Translations under genes and position numbers: made by a program | Notes under the pieces: model-generated | What the model was told of the DNA's origin: nothing | The model's database searches: none | Seen by the model: only the letters and a program-made list of their open reading frames with translations | Source: Caldicellulosiruptor hydrothermalis 108 | Lineage (GTDB): Bacteria; Bacillota; Thermoanaerobacteria; Caldicellulosiruptorales; Caldicellulosiruptoraceae | Length of the DNA stretch: 64,000 nt | Direction of reading: 5' to 3' | NCBI RefSeq assembly: GCF_000166355.1 | Contig: NC_014652.1 | Coordinates: 402,001-466,000 of the forward strand | Shown here: positions 33,801 to 42,071 of the stretch, in pieces | Numbering within the stretch: position 1 is the first letter of the stretch | How the letters are laid out: every line of letters starts with the position of its first letter

Positions 33801-35040
33801 TAAATCCTATGACCCGGACAATGACCCGATCACAGCATGGCACTGGTGGATATATAATTCAGATGGCAGCACAAACAAGGACTTTGGTGAGGTAACAAAT
33901 AACAACATTGCAACGGTTAAGAGCTATATTGCGACAATGCAAGAAGACAGTTATAGGCTCTCACTGCAGGTTAAGGATTCCAACAATAACTATTCGGCTG
34001 TTGCTTCTAAATGGTTCAGGGTATACTCACAGAGCAAGGACACAGAACAAGATGTAGTCAACAACCCACCAACATGCTCATTCACAATGACAATCACCGA
34101 CCACAGAACACGCTTAAGACCACAAACAACATACAGCGACCCTGACGGAGATCCCAAGAACGCAGAGCAGTGGTATATCAAATTCAACGGACAGATCCAG
34201 TATTTTGACAAGCTACCAGACACTCTTGAAAGTGCAGGATACACATATGATGGCACATATGAGATAGGCTACAGGGTACAGGACAATCCAACATCAAGAA
34301 GCACCAAACTGAAACCACTATGGAGCAACTGGTATGTGCAAACATACTACATCAGCACACCTGTTACAATCAATGCATGGGTGGAGAAATTTGAGAAACG
34401 AGCAAAGAACAGGGCAGAGGTGGAAATACTTAAACAGCACACAGTAAAAGCAAGTGAAATCAGAATTGGTGAAGCACTCATTGTGAAAGCCAAAACAATA
34501 GGTTACGTCGAAAAGATTGAAGCATGGTTCGACAGGGTAGAAACAACAGTTAAAGGTCAGCGAGTTACAAAAACAATAACAGGCTACTGGGAAGCAAGAG
34601 ATTCTCAGGGCAATCTCACAGGAACAATGCAAATAGTTAATCTGCACACATGGCTGATCCCACAAAACACAAACACAACTTATCAAAACAACTGGAGTTC
34701 TGATTTGGATGACAAAAAACTGATGGTGCGATTTAGAATCCATCATTACAATTCATGGGCAATTGAAAAGTTTCCAGCAGCTGCCCAGCACAATCTCTGG
34801 GATGGTGTTTACCGCTGGTCCGACTGGACCAAAGGCAATACATTTGACTACAATGAAATGCTCCGACTTTACGGCAGACCTTCATACTTTCTGTCAAACA
34901 ACAACCCACCCGATAAACTGTGGATAAAGGTTAGAGCATACAGAAAAAACACTGATGGTTCATATAAAACAACAGACGTGGATCTGTCAGTGCTAATTAA
35001 AGGTGAACTGCAATACGGAACAGAGATTATAACACCATAG
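27868..35040 (+). CDS. Giant secreted PKD/Ig-like repeat protein
   Basis: 2390 residues from ATG 27868 (AGGAGG upstream). An N-terminal signal peptide (about 35 residues) is followed by many beta-sandwich repeats with the PKD-like signature ('PPVADFT', 'SYDPDND', 'YDPDHQY'). Residues about 1310-1720 (31.8-33.0 kb) differ: 'VNIIILTDKS' and 'LRQLANATDGKLYDT' look like the two ends of a von Willebrand A-like domain, and the DNA between them is much more AT- and Tyr/Asn-rich. No LPxTG or SLH anchor is seen. It is probably an adhesin or a pilus-associated surface fibre. Confidence 0.65.
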   Translation: MLNNNKSLFKALSFLCILSLVLSFVPPVRIWQTVKADDTKLYNGGIDSYNGQGRDYWLQRADKGSGTIKDKIFVPSINKWVYFNCEIYAERGQVVYGEPWDVPANSLASPAGFKADSSGYFLQNKTSGTRGWFRYLGYSQSGAPFSDSNFPPDLKPEVVQPNEVVELSSVPASAKDVLGLTGYDPSKVSASDWDTLFKNLFLIKEYDSGTYQTLKQLLVDSGKVTTASGLSTYVAYLGTDANHNASARIIWKDSTGRLRYRTYTGIITQGGNPKVTTKGIDGTIVSGLSFASGSGSSSLNGTVLLYNPQSSAQPSIDIYVNGELNDGLGTFGANPYYDNNTLTRNDVLQYQTRITSITINGNPVSSSIINRWTDAIVTGKDTDTVSFRTAVEGRRFDVPKDMLKGGDNTVVVTGETQVEFDIGNGRTDKYPRQPSLATLTFTIRVLNPQPPQLQLSVTPSQSTVTITNGQYSPSKYVNHQINATVTVPSPPAGYQVTAMEFYIDTNNPPAGNVITKTISNGTGTKYSFDNIKSFQYDASKIPLDSSGKGTGTPAYYGKVRYVLKDPNGNLHESPWSNPPAPVQARVSVKENSDTPVLSANSNDVINLDKNGNPTSYTVKISATANVGDTGTKTIQKWVFTAVHNENTSETGTSTVTTTGRNASTTISVPIATNKDRTTETFNVTATLYFTDGATKKTNTVKVEVPVNVQMDINLDFTGPTQIVGNEGDSIKIPLKAVATIPNKNQTIKLWRVWIRQDIESLLSPTYQTTSDVASVTATKTYPTSGTLKLTKDMNGQTLTFIARAKAQPVTGDELDSGQKTLTVKLIVNTTDKPVPPVTPPAGDVTCEGLLDPMTVPATLNPFTGEVTPDTTTVKTGIRASISDTGGRTVDHWTLYCGIGSPTDVMATYWTRKTSIEIPIGSYDSKQYTVNNKDGYVVFAYKAVVYFTDGTYKEGTDEKVFAVSWSYQNHKPTCYVNAPGIVAQGDDIYVYVTGTDEDIIYGDYVMTDITSISPSNGIQDYEKNSYNNGSTTIASFWSDTLTTYTIQGFARDKLGAGSFATANITIIPAIPLPKIQTIGDLKVNRKIIFDGSSSYSGSKRATILWNKAQWKIEPYSGLTANDIKLITPTTGVQSTSVIAKKEGQVKVTLTITNSYGNTQSTSIIVTIKPDEPPVANFTMPTKIIRDPADSSQATIQITSNSYSPDGDTIAKHAWFYAYDSNNDGNFDNETWYIRKSDGTWQAVGDWNKVQNFDIETVDTGNDTTITLKTSNVGRYKVALVVREGLDLTGISNWVSVYDLQKGNTFDWDEGKCVAEVINIAPFASLNASKVDRKTVNIIILTDKSSQSDLNAINSKIGQLKAQLYSYGVDVNVIVSNQRIVSGSTTDFKAMSCPYFFKYKGHLQFLPSLFYVSYPNYYYVATDIDTKGLDNDYSKYNNYSSNFFSYFPNLANYGCIPGKSGLWGSHVKDVLSMGIEVHQDAQSVVSIYFSNVTFIGDDNKTWTAQVYLSGYDYSFPHIILSNGDGKYYENGFVYYYPLPYNAFINYNGNSFRYNDLKWSNVYFRNYFDKSLLNGKVVDPNLYTNLDYTENNYFPTFYRDNNYIYAIGFYVSPMDYYVTYPHGLYPLISLSSIESLSYLCLSQITDGDNYVVYLSDTQGNSSTQWGQYFALSSADKNFLKILTDNNFKFIAVSPSSTFDYLMPNTPQNVTLRQLANATDGKLYDTAGNAIAQLDQALNDIKAKYTNVQLTPDPVYVLADEEKVIYYPYWEDYENDTIINQRWKYEHDETVFDNNLGKAEFDNTWLSTPIEVFTKPGKYMVTFQVQDNPPPGTDDFDNYKLWSKLERQMVLYVHRRPIADFTAVYNKSTGKVTITDNSYDPDHQYNRSDKGIIAWKWQYKTTDDTNWTDTTLANLQNMTLQSGKIYLIKLEVQDCDGPNGVGVWSKPKIAMIDLSVANNPPVADFTVDSEILKGNQPSNLTDKSYDPDNDPITAWHWWIYNSDGSTNKDFGEVTNNNIATVKSYIATMQEDSYRLSLQVKDSNNNYSAVASKWFRVYSQSKDTEQDVVNNPPTCSFTMTITDHRTRLRPQTTYSDPDGDPKNAEQWYIKFNGQIQYFDKLPDTLESAGYTYDGTYEIGYRVQDNPTSRSTKLKPLWSNWYVQTYYISTPVTINAWVEKFEKRAKNRAEVEILKQHTVKASEIRIGEALIVKAKTIGYVEKIEAWFDRVETTVKGQRVTKTITGYWEARDSQGNLTGTMQIVNLHTWLIPQNTNTTYQNNWSSDLDDKKLMVRFRIHHYNSWAIEKFPAAAQHNLWDGVYRWSDWTKGNTFDYNEMLRLYGRPSYFLSNNNPPDKLWIKVRAYRKNTDGSYKTTDVDLSVLIKGELQYGTEIITP

Positions 35041-35050
35041 CAAAAAACAC

Positions 35051-35177
35051 TTGCATTTTTCTCTCCAACACTGTATAATGAACTTGTAATTGTTAGCAGA
35101 AGTGTATATAAAATGTATCTACAGAAATGTAAAAAAAGCCACAGGGAACATTAAAACTCTCTGTGGCTTTTTGTTTT
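35051..35177 (+). ncRNA. Promoter-box-terminator cassette before the Tad operon
   Basis: TTGCAT (35051-35056), 17-nt spacer, TATAAT (35074-35079), box TCTACAGAAATGTAAAAA from 35118, terminator AGCCACAG/CTGTGGCT with a T run (35137-35177). The first pilus gene starts 14 nt later with no second promoter, so read-through must supply its mRNA; this copy is best explained as an attenuator. Confidence 0.6.
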
Positions 35178-35190
35178 TACAGGAGGTGCA

Positions 35191-36417
35191 TTGGAATTGG
35201 TAGCAATAGCAACGGGTATACCTGAAATAGATAATCAGCTTGCACAAAAGATAAAGGATTCCCAAATTGTTCACTACCGGGAATATCTGCTGATAAATAA
35301 ATTTGAAACAGTGATTGTTTCACCGCACCTGGAAGGTTCAATACCGGTAGAAGATACAATATTTCAGTTAAGAAGCAGGAACACAAGGATAGTCTTTATA
35401 CTGTTTGCGGACATAGAAGACAGAGCAGAACTGATCAAGTTTCTGATCACCTGCGGGGTGTATGATATAATAGCAGGTTCTGCAACGATTGAGGAGATAG
35501 TTAATATTTACAATAATCCGCGTACATTTGCAGATATAACGCCAGTATATCTAAAAGTGAGTGGTGCAAAAGACATTGCGGTAACAACGAAACAGGTTCA
35601 GCAGGAAACAGAACAGACAGATTATAAAACCGCTTCACAGGAAGTTGAGAAGATAGTCGAGAAAGTGATTGAAAAAGAAAAGGTAGTTGAGAAGGAAAAG
35701 GTGGTGGAAGTAGAAAGACCAGTGTTTGTTCAGCCAATTCCAATAGGTGTCTGGAGTCTTGACAATCCATTTTTGAGTGCAAAATTCAGTATCGAACTTG
35801 CAAAAGGAATTGATGCCTTCTTTACCCGGAAACGCATAAAAAGCCAAATCGCTCTTGTTGACTTTGAAGAAATAACACCGAGAATACCAAGTATTCTGAA
35901 AATCCAGCCCTGCAACGTTGATTACATTGTCAGGATGATAAACTCAGGAGATCTCACACAGGAGTTACTTGAAAAACATCTTGTAAAACAGGGCAACCTC
36001 AAAATCTTTTCCGGCATAGACGATGATGTATTCTTTACAGTCAATGAAAAACATCTGTTAACGATCCTGAGGTTGATCAGCCGCACAGCTTACACAGTAG
36101 TAAACGCAGGATATGGTATATGGACAAGCGGTGTTGTAACAACTTTCGCTGAAAGCAACAAAATACTTGTGCTGGTTGAAGCTACAAAATTCAGTGTTGT
36201 AAAAACGTTAAAGATACTTAACAAACTTGAACACATGTGGGGGCTTGACAAGTCAAAAATCCATATATGCCTGTTTGGAGAAGGATTAACAAGTGAAATA
36301 GATAGAGGAACTGTAGTTGATATAGCAGAACAGAACAATTTTAAATATGTACATTCAATCCCGACAAAAATGAACAAAGCACTGCCGCAACTTATTGAAA
36401 CATTGATAGGCGGGTGA
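35191..36417 (+). CDS. TadZ/CpaE-like pilus localisation protein
   Basis: 408 residues from TTG 35191 (AGGAGG 4 nt upstream; TTG 35197 also possible). The N-terminal receiver-like fold (residues 1-115) and a coiled linker of 'EKVVEKEKVVE' repeats precede a MinD-like domain that has lost the P-loop, as in many TadZ proteins. It would place the secretion machine at the membrane. It is the first gene of the Tad operon. Confidence 0.6.
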   Translation: MELVAIATGIPEIDNQLAQKIKDSQIVHYREYLLINKFETVIVSPHLEGSIPVEDTIFQLRSRNTRIVFILFADIEDRAELIKFLITCGVYDIIAGSATIEEIVNIYNNPRTFADITPVYLKVSGAKDIAVTTKQVQQETEQTDYKTASQEVEKIVEKVIEKEKVVEKEKVVEVERPVFVQPIPIGVWSLDNPFLSAKFSIELAKGIDAFFTRKRIKSQIALVDFEEITPRIPSILKIQPCNVDYIVRMINSGDLTQELLEKHLVKQGNLKIFSGIDDDVFFTVNEKHLLTILRLISRTAYTVVNAGYGIWTSGVVTTFAESNKILVLVEATKFSVVKTLKILNKLEHMWGLDKSKIHICLFGEGLTSEIDRGTVVDIAEQNNFKYVHSIPTKMNKALPQLIETLIGG

Positions 36418-36423
36418 TAACCG

Positions 36424-37560
36424 GTGATAATCAATCCAATGCATGTGAACCTTCGTATTGATACAGAGGAGCTTGAAGAAGAAAAGATAACAGAGATAAT
36501 TCAGGAGCTCATAAGACGAAGACCGGAAGTGATTGCTGCAAACGAACTGCAACTTGCAAACCTTGGCAGTGAAATTCAAAAAATTATAACCGAAAAGGGA
36601 TTCAAAAAGATAAGCGTCAAGGATGTTATAAACAACATGGTTGGATACGGCATACTGCAGGATTTGCTTGAAGACCCGGAAGTTACAGATGTCTTTGTAA
36701 ATGGGCCTGACTACATCGCATGCAAGAAAAACGGCATTGTTTACAGGACAAATAAAAAGTTCAAATCCAAGAAGCAGTTGAGAGAATTCATAAAACGTGT
36801 GGTGGTTTTGAACGGAAAATGGATAAACGAAAACGAAGCAAAAGTAGTGGTATCCGACCCGAGACAGACGCTTAGAATTGTAGCAACCCTGGAAGTGTTG
36901 ACTCTTGATACACCTGTGTTGAGAATCCGAAAACCACCCACCAGCAGAACACTTGATGAACTTGTTGAATTAAAAGTGTTAACACCACAGCAGGCTAACC
37001 AGCTAAAAGATTTTGTAAAGACAAGAAAAACAATTGTTATAGCCGGTGCACCTGCATCGGGCAAGACTGCTCTGCTTTCTGCACTTATCAGAGAGATACC
37101 GGAAGCAGAACAGTACAAAGTAATTCAGGAAAGCGCTGAAATTCCACGCCTGCATGACAACTCATGGGTTGAACTCATAAGGCAAACGGACAATCCAAAT
37201 ATCAAAGAATACTCGTTGTTTGAACTTACCAGACTGGGACTTTTAGAGTCTCTTGATCGAATCATCATAGGGGAAATCAAAGGCAAAGAAGCCTATGAGT
37301 GGATTATGGCAGTATACTCCGGTATGTGGGGGTCTATGACTACAATACATTCAAACTCGGCAGAAGAAGCAATTGAAAAGCTTATTATCCTCATGAAAAT
37401 GGCTGATAATGACCTGAGCGAAAACTTCCTGAGAAATGTCATAATTCACTCGGTGGACTATATTCTGTACATGGAAAGATTCAGCCTAAAACAAATCTAT
37501 CGTGTGAGAAAAGAGGCGAATAGCTGTGCTGAAGAAGTTCTGGATGTATTACAAACGTAG
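36424..37560 (+). CDS. tadA: TadA/CpaF secretion ATPase
   Basis: 378 residues from GTG 36424. Type II/IV secretion ATPase core: Walker A 'GAPASGKTALL', Asp box 'VIQESAEIPRL', Walker B 'IIIGEIKGKEAYEW', and His box 'TTIHSNS'. It would power pilin assembly or secretion. It overlaps the next gene by 35 nt. Confidence 0.88.
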   Translation: MIINPMHVNLRIDTEELEEEKITEIIQELIRRRPEVIAANELQLANLGSEIQKIITEKGFKKISVKDVINNMVGYGILQDLLEDPEVTDVFVNGPDYIACKKNGIVYRTNKKFKSKKQLREFIKRVVVLNGKWINENEAKVVVSDPRQTLRIVATLEVLTLDTPVLRIRKPPTSRTLDELVELKVLTPQQANQLKDFVKTRKTIVIAGAPASGKTALLSALIREIPEAEQYKVIQESAEIPRLHDNSWVELIRQTDNPNIKEYSLFELTRLGLLESLDRIIIGEIKGKEAYEWIMAVYSGMWGSMTTIHSNSAEEAIEKLIILMKMADNDLSENFLRNVIIHSVDYILYMERFSLKQIYRVRKEANSCAEEVLDVLQT

Positions 37561-38278
37561 AGATAAGTTTTTGCGATACACAATTAATAACTTCCTGTTC
37601 TTTGAAGTCTACTTTGCAGTCCAAATTGCAGTAACAATAGTTTTTTTTGCGTTTGGGATTCGCTACAGTGTCCTGCAGGGTATTGGTCTTGCAGTAATAA
37701 GTTTTGTGTTTCTTTCATTCCTGTATGACTATCTGGTCGCAAGAGCAAAGGATAAACTAAATCAGGGATTTATAAGTTTTCTGTCCACGTTTGCGGGGTT
37801 TTATGCCATAAACAAAAACGTTATGAAAAGCCTCAAAGAAACCTGCGACTTCATTGACGAACCTGTAAAAGGGATAGTCCTTAAAAACCTGCTCCTGTAT
37901 GAAAAAGGACAGCTGGCATATGAAGAACTGTTTACCCGCATAGCAGATGAAATAGACATCAAAAGCTACAGAAATTTTTTCATGCTGCTTTTAACAGCAG
38001 ATACAACAGGCGCTGATATCACAGGTATAACACGAAGGCTTATTGATACAGAACAGGAGAAGAACAGGGCAATGGTGCAGCTCAGATCTTCCATTAGCTA
38101 CGGGCTGATCATGATTTTCATCATGAGTATTATCACGCTCTACATGTTCAACAATGCGCTTTCAACCCAGCAGATAACTGAAGGTATAACTCCGGCTACG
38201 TTTGTATTTGTAATGAGTGCAGTGATATTTGCACTGCTGCTGGGTAAAGTAATGTCAAAATGGCTGGAAGGGGAGTGA
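37526..38278 (+). CDS. TadB-like inner-membrane platform protein
   Basis: 250 residues from GTG 37526. Two N-terminal membrane segments (about residues 25-70), a cytoplasmic four-helix T2SSF domain and two C-terminal segments give the layout of TadB. It works with TadC as the platform for TadA. Confidence 0.7.
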   Translation: MLKKFWMYYKRRDKFLRYTINNFLFFEVYFAVQIAVTIVFFAFGIRYSVLQGIGLAVISFVFLSFLYDYLVARAKDKLNQGFISFLSTFAGFYAINKNVMKSLKETCDFIDEPVKGIVLKNLLLYEKGQLAYEELFTRIADEIDIKSYRNFFMLLLTADTTGADITGITRRLIDTEQEKNRAMVQLRSSISYGLIMIFIMSIITLYMFNNALSTQQITEGITPATFVFVMSAVIFALLLGKVMSKWLEGE

Positions 38279-38284
38279 TATCTG

Positions 38285-39043
38285 TTGATACAGAAGTATT
38301 TACCACTGGTTATTCAGACAGTAGTCCTTGCCGTGATGGGTGTGGTCTTATACAGTATCATTACAGAAAAGAAAATATCAAGACTCATTGTCGCCAGCAG
38401 CAAAACAGACAAATTTGCCTTTCAGAACCTGACAATTCCGCTTACTGTGTTATTTGCAGTGGGCGGATTTTTGTTTGCCAGGCTTGTTCGAGCTGAAGGG
38501 CTGGTTGCCCAGATTTTACTTGCAACAGGTTTTGGCATGATTGGTCACGAACTACCAAAAGAGATTGAAAGAACCCGGAAAAACAAACTTCGTTCAAGTA
38601 TCGCAGATATTGCACTTATGTGCGAACTGGGATTAAAAGCAGGTTTAAGCCTTGACAGGATTTTTGCCGTCATTGCCGAAACAATAGTGGAACCACGATA
38701 TAAAGATGCTTTTTTGCAGGCTGCTGCGACATACAAAACAACACACAATATAGAAGACTGTTTTACAATCTTACGTAGCCAATTGGATTTACCTGAGCTT
38801 GAAATACTCAAAAGAGCACTTCTTGAGGTTGAAAAGGTAGGTCTTAGTGGAATACAGTCACTGGAGGTATTTTCCCAGGTTGAGACCATGAACAAAATAG
38901 AGCAAATCTACAAAAAGAGCGATAAAGCAAGAAGTTATACCACTTACGCAATAGTAGCAATGGTCTTTGCATTGATCAGTATCTATTTCTTTCCACTGTT
39001 TAAACTGGCAACCGATACGCTTAATCAAATACTGGGGAAGTGA
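38285..39043 (+). CDS. TadC-like inner-membrane platform protein
   Basis: 252 residues from TTG 38285. Membrane segments near residues 8-24, 46-66 and 220-240 flank a T2SSF helical domain ('CELGLKAGLSLDRIFAVIAE'). It partners with the TadB-like protein encoded just upstream. Confidence 0.7.
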   Translation: MIQKYLPLVIQTVVLAVMGVVLYSIITEKKISRLIVASSKTDKFAFQNLTIPLTVLFAVGGFLFARLVRAEGLVAQILLATGFGMIGHELPKEIERTRKNKLRSSIADIALMCELGLKAGLSLDRIFAVIAETIVEPRYKDAFLQAAATYKTTHNIEDCFTILRSQLDLPELEILKRALLEVEKVGLSGIQSLEVFSQVETMNKIEQIYKKSDKARSYTTYAIVAMVFALISIYFFPLFKLATDTLNQILGK

Positions 39044-40437
39044 TAAAAGTGTCAAGCAGCAAGAGAATATATCAATTAGCCATAGTTGTCTTTACATTTT
39101 TGCTTGCTTACATTTTGCTCATGATACAGACAGAGTATCACATACAGAACGACACATTCTGGCATCTGAAAGCAGGAGAATATATGATCAAACATAAAAC
39201 TATACTTACCCATGATGTATTTTCATGGACTGTTAAGGGAGCGCACTGGTATTCACATGAATGGTTGTGGGAAGTCATTGTGTATACTGTTTACTCCAAA
39301 TTTGGTTTTACAGGATTGTTCATATTTGATCTTCTGCAGGTGTTCTTAATTTTATTACTGGGGGTTATATTATTCAGTAATGCGTTGTCCTATACAGTGT
39401 TTTCAGCAGGAATGCTGATGTATACATCAGCAGGCTATATAGTCGCAAGACCACATCTTACAGGACTTCTGCTGTTTATACTCATGCTCGCAGTTTATTA
39501 CAACGTCAGAAATGAAAAAGCAAGACTTATACTTGTGTTTCTGGTATTCCTGCTGTGGTCGAACATACACTCATCTGTGGTACTTGGGACAGGAGTCGTG
39601 ATTTTGCTGACACTTTTAAAAGATAAACTTGAAAGGGAAAAATTTATTCTGCCACCAGTAGTCTTTGCCGGGTCTCTTATCAACCCCCACTTTGCAGGAA
39701 TATACATCTACTTTTTCAAAACAGTTCTTGCTCAGGACATGATAAAGTACATCAACGAGTGGCAGTCTCCCAACTTTCACATGAAGGCGATACTCTTCTT
39801 TACTCTTGCCATAATCACTGTTTTTGTGTTTGCAATCAAGATTTCAAAAGATACAAAAGGCGTTATATGGTTCATTACCGGGCTGGCTGCTTTTTTGACG
39901 GGTATAAGAAATGCTGCACTTTTCTCTTTGTTTGCAGCTTTAAGTATTAAAGACGTGGTCCTGCAGGATAAGAGAATAGAGAAATTGCTGAAACAGTTTT
40001 TAATTTTTGCGCTGCCGGTTCTGTTGCTGACACAGGTAAGTATTGCATTACCGGATGAAAAGTTTTTTAAGAACGCCATTGCAAACATTATGCCGCAAAA
40101 AGCAGTGGATTATATGATTGCACATGGCTATACTGACAGGGTATTCAATGAATATCACTACGGCGGTTACCTTATGTGGAGGGGAATAAAACCTTCAATT
40201 GACAGTCGTGCTGACCTTTATTACTTTGCAAACAAGAAATTCTGGGATGATTTTATCAATTCCACACTGCTTTTAAACGAAAAGCCGGAAGATGTGCTTT
40301 TCAAAACAAAAGCCAGGTACGTACTGTTCCCCTCAAATTCAGGTTACATCAAATACCTGAAAGCCAAAGGAACAGGAAAAGTCCTGTATCAGGACAGAGA
40401 AGCAACTTTGTTAGAACTCAAAGGTTCTCTCAACTGA
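39040..40437 (+). CDS. Multi-pass membrane protein, GT-C-like
   Basis: 465 residues, with starts at GTG 39040 or 39049. About 10-11 membrane segments, an early extracytoplasmic loop with 'NDTFWHLKAGEY' and 'HEWLW', and a C-terminal extracytoplasmic domain ('YHYGGYLMW', 'SRADLYYF') match the general plan of GT-C glycosyltransferases. Between pilus genes and next to a methyltransferase and a DPM1-like enzyme, it may transfer sugar to a pilin or surface protein. Confidence 0.5.
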   Translation: MIKVSSSKRIYQLAIVVFTFLLAYILLMIQTEYHIQNDTFWHLKAGEYMIKHKTILTHDVFSWTVKGAHWYSHEWLWEVIVYTVYSKFGFTGLFIFDLLQVFLILLLGVILFSNALSYTVFSAGMLMYTSAGYIVARPHLTGLLLFILMLAVYYNVRNEKARLILVFLVFLLWSNIHSSVVLGTGVVILLTLLKDKLEREKFILPPVVFAGSLINPHFAGIYIYFFKTVLAQDMIKYINEWQSPNFHMKAILFFTLAIITVFVFAIKISKDTKGVIWFITGLAAFLTGIRNAALFSLFAALSIKDVVLQDKRIEKLLKQFLIFALPVLLLTQVSIALPDEKFFKNAIANIMPQKAVDYMIAHGYTDRVFNEYHYGGYLMWRGIKPSIDSRADLYYFANKKFWDDFINSTLLLNEKPEDVLFKTKARYVLFPSNSGYIKYLKAKGTGKVLYQDREATLLELKGSLN

Positions 40438-40463
40438 GCCTTTTTATTTTTTGGGGGATTAAG

Positions 40464-41132
40464 ATGGATTCTCAGGAGCTTGTAAAGACAAATGAACTTT
40501 ACAACAGGCACTGGTGGTTTCTGGGTAAATACAAAATCGTTCACAAACTCATAGAACGGTATGTTAGAACTCCTTATGTACCAAGGGTTCTGGATATTGG
40601 CTGTGGTCCTGCTTATTTTTCGAGATTCTATCAGTATACTGGCATAGACCCCAATACAAATATCGATTCACACAACATTATAAGGGCACGTATAGAAGAT
40701 GTAAAGCTAACCGGCAAATACGACGTTATACTTGCTCTTGATGTGCTGGAACACCTGGAAGATGACAGAATAATACTACGATACCTGAACGAAAACTTAA
40801 AAGACAATGGTATTGCAATAATTACAGCACCAGCACATCCATGGCTATTCTCTGAACATGACAGAGTATGCGGACACTACAGAAGATACACCAGAAAACA
40901 ACTCAAGGAACTGTTCCGGGATTTTGACTGCAAACTCTACTATTTCAATTCGCTTCTGTTCCCGGTGGAGCTGGTTTTCCGCCTGCTGACAGGAGGAAAA
41001 AACAATCTAAAACTTCTACCCGGCTGGCTAAATGCTCTATTACTTTTTGTATTTTCTGTTGAATACTACCTGCTACCGGTTCTGCCTGCCGGGATGTCCC
41101 TGTTAGCAATTGTTAGAAGGAAAAGGAGGTGA
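40464..41132 (+). CDS. Class I SAM-dependent methyltransferase
   Basis: 222 residues from ATG 40464 (GGGGG upstream). Motif I 'VLDIGCGPAYF', then 'DVILALDVLEHLEDD' and 'AIITAPAH'. A hydrophobic C-terminal stretch (about residues 185-215) may tether it to the membrane. The substrate is unknown; the context suggests sugar or lipid-linked glycan modification. Confidence 0.75.
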   Translation: MDSQELVKTNELYNRHWWFLGKYKIVHKLIERYVRTPYVPRVLDIGCGPAYFSRFYQYTGIDPNTNIDSHNIIRARIEDVKLTGKYDVILALDVLEHLEDDRIILRYLNENLKDNGIAIITAPAHPWLFSEHDRVCGHYRRYTRKQLKELFRDFDCKLYYFNSLLFPVELVFRLLTGGKNNLKLLPGWLNALLLFVFSVEYYLLPVLPAGMSLLAIVRRKRR

Positions 41133-41137
41133 AAGCT

Positions 41138-41326
41138 ATGCTTGCCAGAATAACGGCTGTACTCAGAGACAGAACCGGTGTTTCAGAAATGATGGGCAGT
41201 GCATTTTTGCTCATCTTTGTTGTACTCGTTATGGCTACTCTACTTAAAAATCTCGGTAACACCATCGCAAACGGCTATCTCAGGTTGAACATTAAAATAC
41301 AGCAGCAACTCAATCAGATTCCGTGA
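41138..41326 (+). CDS. Pilin-like peptide 1
   Basis: 62 residues from ATG 41138 (AGGAGGTG upstream). A short basic leader ending in Gly ('DRTG') is followed by 'VSEMMGSAFLLIFVVLVMA', one hydrophobic helix with Glu at +3, then a Gln/Asn-rich tail. It resembles Flp pilins and, in the 'VSE-x-x-G' motif, archaeal type IV pilins. Near-identical copies lie at 42072 and 42278. Confidence 0.65.
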   Translation: MLARITAVLRDRTGVSEMMGSAFLLIFVVLVMATLLKNLGNTIANGYLRLNIKIQQQLNQIP

Positions 41327-41345
41327 AAGAAAGAAGGTGTGTAAC

Positions 41346-42071
41346 TTGAAAGGAGCAATAGTCGTTCCCTGCTACAATGAGTTTTTCAGACTGCACTGTA
41401 ACTTTGTCACATGGTACAAACTCAAAAAACAGTATGAACTCATCTTTGTAGATGATGGGTCAAATGATGGTACATTCAGAGTGGCAGAAAGACTTGGCAA
41501 ATGCATAAGGCTGGATAAAAACATGGGCAAGGGATATGCGGTGCGGGTGGGGATTCTGGAAGCCTTAAAAACAGACCCTGACTTTGTTGGATTTACGGAT
41601 GCTGATTTGAGTGTATCACCTGACCAGTGGGAAAAACTCATTGCAAAACTCAAGGACTTTGACATTGTTACAGGTTCACGTTCAATGCCGGACTCAGTTG
41701 TTAATAGAAGTCCAATGCGAAAACTCACAGGTAAAGTTTTTTCGACAATAGTGCATGAGGTTTTGCAACTGCAGGTCCATGACACACAGTGCGGACTCAA
41801 GTTCTTCCGTCCGGAAGCAGCAAAACTGCTGTTCGCAGAACCATTAGTAGCAAACAGATTTGCGTTCGATATTGAGATTTTACTGAGAGCAAAGTTGCTG
41901 GAACTTTCAATTGCAGAGATAGGTATAATATGGCAGGAACAAAAAGGCAGTCATGTGAAATTGAGTTCTGTATTCGAAATGCTCAAATCCCTTATCAAAC
42001 TTGCCAGTGTCTACAACGGGCTCAGCCCGCTGGAATACAGAAAAATTATTCAGGCAAGGAGAGTGATGTAG
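41346..42071 (+). CDS. DPM1/ALG5-like family 2 glycosyltransferase
   Basis: About 241 residues from TTG 41346 (GTG 41337 also possible). GT-A fold marks: 'VVPCYNE', 'FVDDGSNDGT', 'DKNMGKGYAVR', and the DxD-like 'FTDADLS'. Such enzymes attach a sugar to a polyprenyl phosphate, which a GT-C enzyme can then use. This fits the membrane protein at 39040. Confidence 0.8.
   Translation: MKGAIVVPCYNEFFRLHCNFVTWYKLKKQYELIFVDDGSNDGTFRVAERLGKCIRLDKNMGKGYAVRVGILEALKTDPDFVGFTDADLSVSPDQWEKLIAKLKDFDIVTGSRSMPDSVVNRSPMRKLTGKVFSTIVHEVLQLQVHDTQCGLKFFRPEAAKLLFAEPLVANRFAFDIEILLRAKLLELSIAEIGIIWQEQKGSHVKLSSVFEMLKSLIKLASVYNGLSPLEYRKIIQARRVM

Noticed and set aside
35501-35782. Minus-strand genes inside the Tad, giant-protein and initiator regions
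   Set aside because: They are antisense shadows of well-supported plus-strand genes and lack ribosome sites and family features.
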